From positions 5,860-17,430 of the forward strand of contig DKBC01000230.1 of NCBI GenBank assembly GCA_002451065.1: a DNA stretch of 11,571 bases, given 5' to 3'. Below the pieces are notes generated by a model, which worked only from the letters and a program-made list of their open reading frames with translations, had not been told where the DNA came from and searched no databases. Shown one piece after another: positions 6,554 through 11,571 of this stretch. Position numbers and translations under genes: made by a program. This DNA is from Betaproteobacteria bacterium UBA6910. GTDB taxonomy: Bacteria > Pseudomonadota > Gammaproteobacteria > Burkholderiales > UBA6910. Position 1 is the stretch's first letter, and each line of letters starts with the position of its first letter.

Positions 6554-8554
6554 TCACTGTGCCGCGCCGGCGGCCGCCTCCGCCCCTCGCTCACGCCATT
6601 CCTGGTACCGGTGCACAAGTTGCCTCCCAAGGCCGGCCAGAACGATCGCGAGGCCCACCACGTCGGTCAGAAACCCCGGAAAAACCATGAGGCCGCCGCC
6701 CGCGAGGCACAGGAGGCGCCCCCACCACGGCACGGGCCCGCGGAACCAACCCTCTATGCCCGCAGCCACCGCCGTGGTCCCCACCATCGCAGTGCACATG
6801 CAGAAGATTCCCCAGAATACCCCCTCCTGGAGCAACAGCGCCTGGTTGTAGACAAACACAAACGGGATGAAGAACACCATGATCCCGAGCCCAACGGCGC
6901 GAAAACCGATGGCGAACGGGTTCGCATCCGCAATACTCGCCGCGGCGTAAGCCGCCACCGCGACGGGCGGCGTCATGGCAGAGAGTACGGCGTAGAAGAC
7001 CAGAAAGAGGTGCGCCGGAAGGACGGCCAGTCCGAGACCGTCCACAAGGAGCGGACCGGTGAGCACCGCGGCGAGTATGTACGCTGAAGGTGTGGGCATC
7101 CCCATCCCGAGAAGGATCACGATGCCGGCGATCATCGCGAGGCTGGGCAAGAGGCTCTGTCCGGTGAGGTCGAAGACGAGCCGCGCGAACTTCCCCCCGA
7201 GCCCAGTCATCGTGATCCCAGCGATCACCAAGCCTGCAGCCGCGCACGCCGCAGTGACCGGCACGATTCGGAAAGTCGTCTGAGCCAAGGCTCGGGCCAC
7301 GCCCATCATCCCCATTCTCGTTTCCCGACGCAACGCCCCCACCGCCAGGATTGACGCCGTGGCGATCACCGCCACGAGACTGGGACTGTAGCCCCGAAGC
7401 AACGCGAGGATGAGCACGCCGAGTGGAAACACGAAGAGTCCGCCGTTCTGGATCGTCTCGACGAACCGTGGAATGCGCTCTGCCGGCAGGCCGGCGAAGC
7501 CGCGCCGAAGCGAACGGTAGTGGACCTGCATGTAGATGCACTGGTAGTACAAAAGGGCAGGGATGATGCCGGCAAGCGCGATCTTCGCATAGGGGATCCC
7601 GGTGAACTCGGCCATCATGAAGGCGGCCGAACCCATCACTGGGGGCATGATGCTGCCGCCGGTGGATGCGGCCGTCTCCACCGCGCCCGCGAACACCGCC
7701 GAGTATCCCAGCCGCTTCATCATGGGGATGGTGAAGGATCCCGTGGTGACCACGTCGGACGTGGGGCTTCCCGAAAGGGTCCCAAAAAGGGCGCTCGACA
7801 CCACGGCCACTTTTGCAGGGCCCCCGGCCCTGCGCCCGGCGATCATTGTGGCGATCTTGTCGTAAAAGTCGCCGCCGCCTGTTTCGTGGAGCATGGTGCC
7901 GAACATCACGAACAGAAATGCATAGGTCGCCGCGACCCGAATGGGTACGCCGAAGATCCCGTTGGTGGTGAACACCACTTGGTCCAGCAGGTGCTCGAAG
8001 TCCACGGGTCCGTGGGACATGGGGCCGGCGAGGCGGTCCCCGAAGAGGATGTAAGCGAGGAAGGCGATGACCACCAGGGTCAGACCCATCCCTACGCACC
8101 TGCGCGTTGCCTCAAACACAAGCAGCAGCGTCGCAGCGCCGAAGAAGATGTCCGGTCCGCTGAGGGGGTCGAGAAGGGAAATGCGCTGGATCACAACGTC
8201 CACCTGGACGAAAAAGTAGATCCCCGATGCCAGGCTGAGGAGGCTCAGCATCCAGTCCAGGAGCGGGGGATTTTTCGTGGGGGATCTCGGAAACGGAGCG
8301 GTGGTCAGGAAGATGAGCACCATCATGGCGAGGAGAAAGACCGCGCCCAGTTCCCAGGGATCGATGATCGCCCAGACCGCCGCATAGAGAACCCAGAGCG
8401 CAACCAGGATGGCGTAACCCTGGACAGAGACCCCGACCCATCCCGTCAGCGTCCGTCGGGCGCCAATGCCGATAAAGAGGTTGACCAACGCCTTCCCGAG
8501 GGTGCCCTTCGGACTCCCGCCCTGCGTTTTGAGCTGCTCCACTTCCCCAGGCAT
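6554..8554 (-). CDS. TRAP transporter permease, fused 4TM/12TM (second system)
   Basis: Complete 666-residue inner-membrane permease fusing the small DctQ-like and large DctM-like TRAP subunits. It is expected to import the ligand of the TAXI protein encoded downstream. After a soluble N-terminus (about 1-40), hydrophobic segments alternate to about 600. The landmarks of the large subunit are intact: ALFGTLSGSPTSDVVTTG (255-272), STGGSIMPPVMG (297-308), GMGMPTPSAYIL (483-494) and MTPPVAVAAYAAAS (527-540). A last hydrophobic pair (about 612-645) precedes a charged tail. It is a clear paralogue of the other permease here but differs throughout, so it is not a recent duplicate. ATG at 8554 is supported by GGAG nine bases upstream (8564-8567). 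It follows the aryl-acid ligase gene by 181 bp on the same strand and may be co-transcribed with it, which hints that the imported compound is the ligase substrate. That link is inferred. Confidence 0.95.
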   Translation of the reverse strand: MPGEVEQLKTQGGSPKGTLGKALVNLFIGIGARRTLTGWVGVSVQGYAILVALWVLYAAVWAIIDPWELGAVFLLAMMVLIFLTTAPFPRSPTKNPPLLDWMLSLLSLASGIYFFVQVDVVIQRISLLDPLSGPDIFFGAATLLLVFEATRRCVGMGLTLVVIAFLAYILFGDRLAGPMSHGPVDFEHLLDQVVFTTNGIFGVPIRVAATYAFLFVMFGTMLHETGGGDFYDKIATMIAGRRAGGPAKVAVVSSALFGTLSGSPTSDVVTTGSFTIPMMKRLGYSAVFAGAVETAASTGGSIMPPVMGSAAFMMAEFTGIPYAKIALAGIIPALLYYQCIYMQVHYRSLRRGFAGLPAERIPRFVETIQNGGLFVFPLGVLILALLRGYSPSLVAVIATASILAVGALRRETRMGMMGVARALAQTTFRIVPVTAACAAAGLVIAGITMTGLGGKFARLVFDLTGQSLLPSLAMIAGIVILLGMGMPTPSAYILAAVLTGPLLVDGLGLAVLPAHLFLVFYAVLSAMTPPVAVAAYAAASIADANPFAIGFRAVGLGIMVFFIPFVFVYNQALLLQEGVFWGIFCMCTAMVGTTAVAAGIEGWFRGPVPWWGRLLCLAGGGLMVFPGFLTDVVGLAIVLAGLGRQLVHRYQEWRERGAEAAAGAAQ

Positions 8555-8729
8555 CGCCCTTCTCTCCGATTCTCAGGGTTGGAACGCCTCCGTCACCTCC
8601 AGGCCGATCATCGCCTCTGCCCGCACGGAAAGACAAAGGAGACGGCGTCCAATTCTGCAGGCCGTTCTCCCGGTTGCAGCGCAGGGCCCCCGTTGCTCGG
8701 GTGGATCCGCAGGCTCTCTAAGCTCCCGG

Positions 8730-8744
8730 GGGGGGTCACCCCCC
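8730..8744 (-). repeat. G6/C6 hairpin with the ligase stop codon as its loop
   Basis: On the minus strand the ligase gene ends GGGGGG-TGA-CCCCCC. Six G:C pairs can close over the three-base stop codon itself. No T-run follows, so it is not a standard terminator. It could slow ribosomes at the stop, block 3' decay or simply be a GC-rich coincidence; runs of this kind are also prone to sequencing length errors. Confidence 0.45.
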
Positions 8745-10394
8745 AACCCCCTCCCTCCGGATTCGCTCCGCGATGTCCTCCCTCAGGGCCTTTTTGTTCA
8801 CCTTGCCCACGTTGGTCAGGGGCAGGGCCTCGACCACCTCCAGGCGCTCGGGGAGCTTGAACTTCGCGATCTTCCGATCTTCGAGGAGGAACTGTCCCAG
8901 TTGCTTCAGGGTGAGTTCCTTCCCCGGGCGCAAGACGAGATAAACGCAGGCCTTCTCGCCCAGGAGGGGGTCGGGCATGGACACCACCGCGCAGATCAGC
9001 ACGGCCGGGTGCGCCAGGATGTGGTTCTCGATCTCCTCGGCGCTGATCTTTTCCCCGCCGCGGTTGATGCAGTCCTTGATCCGGCCCTCCACGATGAGGT
9101 TGCCGCTGGGGTGGAGGCGGACCAGGTCTCCGGACTTGTAGAACCCGTCCTCGCTGAAGGCCTTGGCGTTGTGCTCCGGCGCTCGGTAGTACCCTCGGAT
9201 CGTGTACGGCCCGCGGCACCAGAGCTCGCCGGGCTCCCCCGGAGTGGACTCCTTGCCGGTGGAGGGATCGACGATGCGGAACTCGTCCCCCGGAGACATG
9301 GGCCGCCCCTGGGTGTTGTTCGTGACTTCTTCCGGATCGCCGATCAGGGTCCAGTAGAGGGGCCCCTCGGCCATCCCCAGGACCTGTTGGACCTCGCAGC
9401 CGAGCTCCTGCCGGACCCGGACCGCCACCTCTGCGTTGAGCTTGGAGCCGCCTGCCGCGACCAGCCGCAGCGAGCTCAGGTCAAAGTCGTTCCTCTTGGG
9501 GTGGTTCAGGAGGGCGAGAACCATGGCAGGCACGCCCGCGAAGTGGGTCACCCGGTGGCGCTCGATCAGTCCCAGGAGGTGGTCCGGCGCCGGGTTCGCG
9601 GAGAGGATCTCGCAGCCGCCCCGCGACAACACGCCCATCAAACCCGGGCAGGCCAGCGCGAAGTTGTGGTTCTGTGGGATGGCGATCAGGAGCACCGTCG
9701 ATTCGTCGAGCTCGCAGACCTCCGCGTTGCGGAGGAAGTTGTACGCATAGTCGTTGTGGGTCCGCGGGATCAGCTTCGGGATGCCGGTGGTCCCGCCCGA
9801 GAGCTGGAACACGGCCGGCAGCTCCGGGGCGGGGCGAGGCAGGGTGCTCGCGTCCACGCGCTCCTCGATCGGGTCCTGGAGCAATGCGTCGATGGAGTGG
9901 TAGCCGGGTCGCGCGTCCCCGCCGGCCACCAGGACGAGCCGGACCGAGGGCGCCTCCGTCTGCACCGCCGCCGCGAGGGCCTGGTAATCGAAATCCCGCA
10001 GCCGGGCCGGAATCGCATAGGTGGTCGCCTCCGCGAGCTTCGCGAAGTAGCCGATCTCGGACTCCCGGTGGGGCGGGAGCGTCATGATGGGGATGCCGCC
10101 GGCCTTGACGATCCCGAGATACGTGAGGACCGCCTCCGGGATGTTGTGGATCTGGAGGACCACCCGGTCGTAGACGCGGAGCCCGAGGGCGTTGAAGTGG
10201 AGCGCCAGCCGGGTGGAGAGACGACGCAGATCCGAATGGGTGAAGAGCCTCTCGTCGTCCGCGACGAGCGCCGGGTTCGGCCCGAAGCGCTCGAAGCACC
10301 CGTCCAGGACCTCACCGAGGGTCCGGTCCTGCCAGTACCCGACCTCCCGATACCGGCGAGCGAATTCATCCGGCCATGGGACGAAACCTTCCAT
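8736..10394 (-). CDS. Aryl-acid adenylating enzyme (2,3-dihydroxybenzoate/salicylate-AMP ligase type, EntE/DhbE-like)
   Basis: Cytoplasmic ANL-superfamily enzyme that activates an aromatic carboxylic acid with ATP to the acyl-AMP and passes it to a thiol (carrier protein or CoA). The 552-residue length and the start, WPDEFARRYREVGYWQD (7-23), match EntE closely. Core motifs are complete: P-loop LSGGTTGIPK (198-207) with PRTHNDY after it, GMAEG (340-344), SGDL (421-424), the hinge region GRIKDCINRGGEK (437-449) and the catalytic lysine K531 in GKVNKK. In the acid pocket HN at 243-244 is kept, but the positions I align with DhbE S240 and V337 are C249 and L346, the pattern I recall for salicylate enzymes such as YbtE. 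No carrier-protein, isochorismatase or peptide-synthetase gene is nearby, so a catabolic CoA-ligase role is plausible. ATG at 10394 has AAGGAGG seven bases upstream; a longer reading from 10559 does not fit the family. Confidence 0.93.
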   Translation of the reverse strand: MEGFVPWPDEFARRYREVGYWQDRTLGEVLDGCFERFGPNPALVADDERLFTHSDLRRLSTRLALHFNALGLRVYDRVVLQIHNIPEAVLTYLGIVKAGGIPIMTLPPHRESEIGYFAKLAEATTYAIPARLRDFDYQALAAAVQTEAPSVRLVLVAGGDARPGYHSIDALLQDPIEERVDASTLPRPAPELPAVFQLSGGTTGIPKLIPRTHNDYAYNFLRNAEVCELDESTVLLIAIPQNHNFALACPGLMGVLSRGGCEILSANPAPDHLLGLIERHRVTHFAGVPAMVLALLNHPKRNDFDLSSLRLVAAGGSKLNAEVAVRVRQELGCEVQQVLGMAEGPLYWTLIGDPEEVTNNTQGRPMSPGDEFRIVDPSTGKESTPGEPGELWCRGPYTIRGYYRAPEHNAKAFSEDGFYKSGDLVRLHPSGNLIVEGRIKDCINRGGEKISAEEIENHILAHPAVLICAVVSMPDPLLGEKACVYLVLRPGKELTLKQLGQFLLEDRKIAKFKLPERLEVVEALPLTNVGKVNKKALREDIAERIRREGVGG

Positions 10395-10401
10395 CTCTGA
10401 G

Positions 10402-10408
10402 CCTCCTT
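10402..10408 (-). promoter_or_regulatory. Ribosome binding site deciding the ligase start
   Basis: AAGGAGG on the minus strand, seven bases before ATG 10394. It favours the short start, which coincides with the usual N-terminus of EntE-type enzymes. Confidence 0.75.
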
Positions 10409-10410
10409 CT

Positions 10411-10766
10411 TCCGTGTCGTTCAGGTCCGCGATAACTGCGCCGTGCGGGGCGGAGGAACGCTTGATGCCCGCTGCGGGAAAGAGCTCGTTGAATCGGTCG
10501 TCACAGCAAGGAATTTCAATTGGCTGCCAAATCGGGGCGCCTGCTCGAGTCCCGACCAACCAGAGAGATCAAACTTCATTTCGAAAGGAGGATAGCGAAA
10601 AGATGGCACCCGGACAACTCTCCCGAGGGGAGCCGGGAGGCGCGTTCGTGAATTGGAGGACGGTCTCGGGGAGCGCATCCCCGGGGCCCGGACCGGGCGC
10701 TGGGTCCGGTGGAGCTGAAGTGTCGAAGAGGAGCGTTTGGGCGACTCTAGCGTCCGAAACCAACTT
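10411..10766. other. Intergenic region upstream of the ligase, no convincing gene
   Basis: About 360 bases between the hairpin after the ABC binding-protein gene and the ligase ribosome site. Short open frames here have no recognisable protein features. The part nearest the ligase (about 10511-10590) is more AT-rich than its surroundings and probably holds the ligase promoter, though no clear -35/-10 pair or sigma-54 site was found. It contains two small palindromes: TTGGCTGCCAA (10520-10530, one-base centre) and TTTCGAAA (10579-10586). A Shine-Dalgarno-like AAAGGAGG (10584-10591) sits on the plus strand but leads only to an unconvincing antisense frame. Confidence 0.5.
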
Positions 10767-10796
10767 CCCGGGGGCCCTCGGACGAGAGCCCCCGGG
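10767..10796 (-). terminator. Strong hairpin after the ABC binding-protein gene
   Basis: Left arm cccgggggccctcg (10767-10780) and right arm cgagagcccccggg (10783-10796) form a 14-pair stem with one G-U type wobble and a two-base centre (in practice a slightly larger loop). It begins seven bases after the stop of the binding-protein gene in the direction of transcription. The strength and position fit transcription termination or 3'-end protection, but no T-run follows, so it is not a canonical intrinsic terminator. Confidence 0.6.
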
Positions 10797-10803
10797 GGGT
10801 GGA

Positions 10804-11571
10804 TCAATGCTTGTAGAGATGCCGTGCGGGATAGACCCCCTGTTTCGCGACCTTGCCCTTGATCAGCTGATCGACCCGGATCTGGTCGACGCCCTCGATG
10901 TCCCCCGGCCCGTAGGTGATGGGCGTGCTGCTGATCTCGCCGGTGTCCAGGTTCTTGATCTTGTAGAAGCCGTCGTTCAGCACGTCCGCCGGCGTCAGCT
11001 TCTCGAGGGGCTTCTTCTCCAACGCAAGCCGGATCGCCTCCAGTTGGATCATGCCCTCCAGCATCCCTCCCTCGTACATGATGTGCTGGACCCACTTGTT
11101 CGGGTGATACTTCTTCTGCAGCTCCGTCATGAATTTCACGCCCGGGGAGGCCTCGTACCAGGGCGGAAAGCCGCCGGTGACGACGAAGCCGTCGCCCAGC
11201 TCACCCATGGCGTCCGCGAACACCGGCAGGTGGCTCGGGGTGCCGGCCGCCAGGGTCATCTTGTAGGGCTGGAACGGACCCATCCCCAACCGGACCATCT
11301 CCTTCACCGTCGGCTGCGAGCCTGGATTGATCAGGATGCCGAGCGCGAGATCGACCTTGTTCTCCTTGAGCCACATGAGCTGCGTGGTGGGCGGAGAGGT
11401 GGGGACCAGAGGGACGTACTGGATGCCGACAAACTCGTACCCGATGCTCTCCAGGTATTCTTTCATCTCGGGGATCTCGATGGACTTGCCCATCGCGTTG
11501 TCCGCGGTCAAGTAGGCGACCCTGGGCTTCCGCGACTCCTTCCAGGTGCTCTTGAACCAGTCGGCGGCCGC
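10804..11571 (-). CDS. ABC transporter substrate-binding protein, branched-chain amino acid (LivK/Peripla_BP_6) type, 5' end outside window
   Basis: C-terminal 255 residues of a type I periplasmic binding protein; such proteins are usually about 380-430 residues, so the signal peptide and much of the first lobe are missing. The frame is open from the stop at 10804 to the right edge, so the ATG-like TTG near 11511 is an internal leucine codon. Family features are a VAYLTADNAMGKSIEIPEMKE segment (strand and helix of the second lobe), KVDLALGILINPG, a switch region KMTLAAGT, GGFPPWYE, and a closing helix HIMYEGGMLEGMIQLEAIRLALEK. It ends with a basic DQLIKGKVAKQG tail. Proteins of this group bind amino acids, amides or aromatic and aliphatic acids; the ligand cannot be told. 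The hairpin after the stop and the long gap that follows suggest it ends a separate transcription unit, whose permease and ATPase genes, if any, lie to the right. Confidence 0.9.
   Translation of the reverse strand, partial: AAADWFKSTWKESRKPRVAYLTADNAMGKSIEIPEMKEYLESIGYEFVGIQYVPLVPTSPPTTQLMWLKENKVDLALGILINPGSQPTVKEMVRLGMGPFQPYKMTLAAGTPSHLPVFADAMGELGDGFVVTGGFPPWYEASPGVKFMTELQKKYHPNKWVQHIMYEGGMLEGMIQLEAIRLALEKKPLEKLTPADVLNDGFYKIKNLDTGEISSTPITYGPGDIEGVDQIRVDQLIKGKVAKQGVYPARHLYKH

Noticed and set aside
8593..8631. Twelve-codon minus-strand reading MIGLEVTEAFQP before the second TRAP permease, as a leader peptide
   Set aside because: Only a weak purine stretch precedes it, there is no run of regulatory codons and no attenuator structure follows, so chance is the better explanation.
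10603..11571. Plus-strand frame starting at ATG 10603 behind AAAGGAGG and staying open to the right edge
   Set aside because: From 10804 on it is the exact antisense register of the ABC binding-protein gene. The first 66 codons are glycine- and proline-rich with no domain-like pattern, and the ribosome-like site is 11 bases away, which is long.
11564..11571. GCGGCCGC (NotI site) exactly at the right edge, suggesting a vector or linker end
   Set aside because: The bases continue the binding-protein reading frame as Ala-Ala-Ala before Asp-Trp-Phe, which is natural for this family and GC content; there is no other vector sequence.

Overview
The window is GC-rich (about two-thirds G+C by eye) bacterial DNA carrying seven protein-coding genes. 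Two run off the edges. Six are on the minus strand and one, the crotonase, is on the plus strand. No rRNA, tRNA, CRISPR array, insertion sequence or transcriptional regulator was seen. Signal peptides and TAXI/TRAP and ABC binding proteins point to a bacterium with a periplasmic uptake lifestyle. A proteobacterium, or a high-GC environmental lineage such as Desulfobacterota or Rokubacteria, would fit, but the sequence does not settle this.

Layout from left to right. (1) 1-1941, minus: fused 4TM/12TM TRAP permease, its last residues cut by the window edge. (2) 1945-2916, minus: its TAXI-type binding protein; the permease GTG follows this stop by three bases, so the two form an operon. (3) 3072-4229, minus: iron-containing alcohol dehydrogenase, just upstream of that operon. 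(4) 4394-5200, plus: crotonase-superfamily protein, divergent from the dehydrogenase across a 164-bp intergenic region with two inverted repeats. (5) 5312-6328, minus: a second TAXI binding protein with a GTG start. (6) 6554-8554, minus: a second fused TRAP permease. (7) 8736-10394, minus: aryl-acid adenylating enzyme of the EntE/DhbE type. (8) 10804 to the right edge, minus: C-terminal two-thirds of an ABC-type (LivK/Peripla_BP_6) binding protein, followed by a strong terminator-like hairpin.

The genes read as an organic-acid uptake and CoA-activation neighbourhood. Two separate TRAP-TAXI importers and an ABC binding protein would bring carboxylates into the cell. The ligase would activate an aromatic acid; its visible pocket residues resemble salicylate-type rather than 2,3-dihydroxybenzoate-type enzymes. 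The crotonase and Fe-ADH could act on CoA thioester or alcohol/aldehyde intermediates. That joint pathway is inference from gene order. The most notable points are the EntE-like ligase outside any visible siderophore context, the crotonase lacking both classical catalytic glutamates, the opposite gene order of the two TRAP-TAXI systems, and several well-formed intergenic hairpins beside genes for binding proteins or metabolic enzymes. No clearly new multi-gene system is evident.
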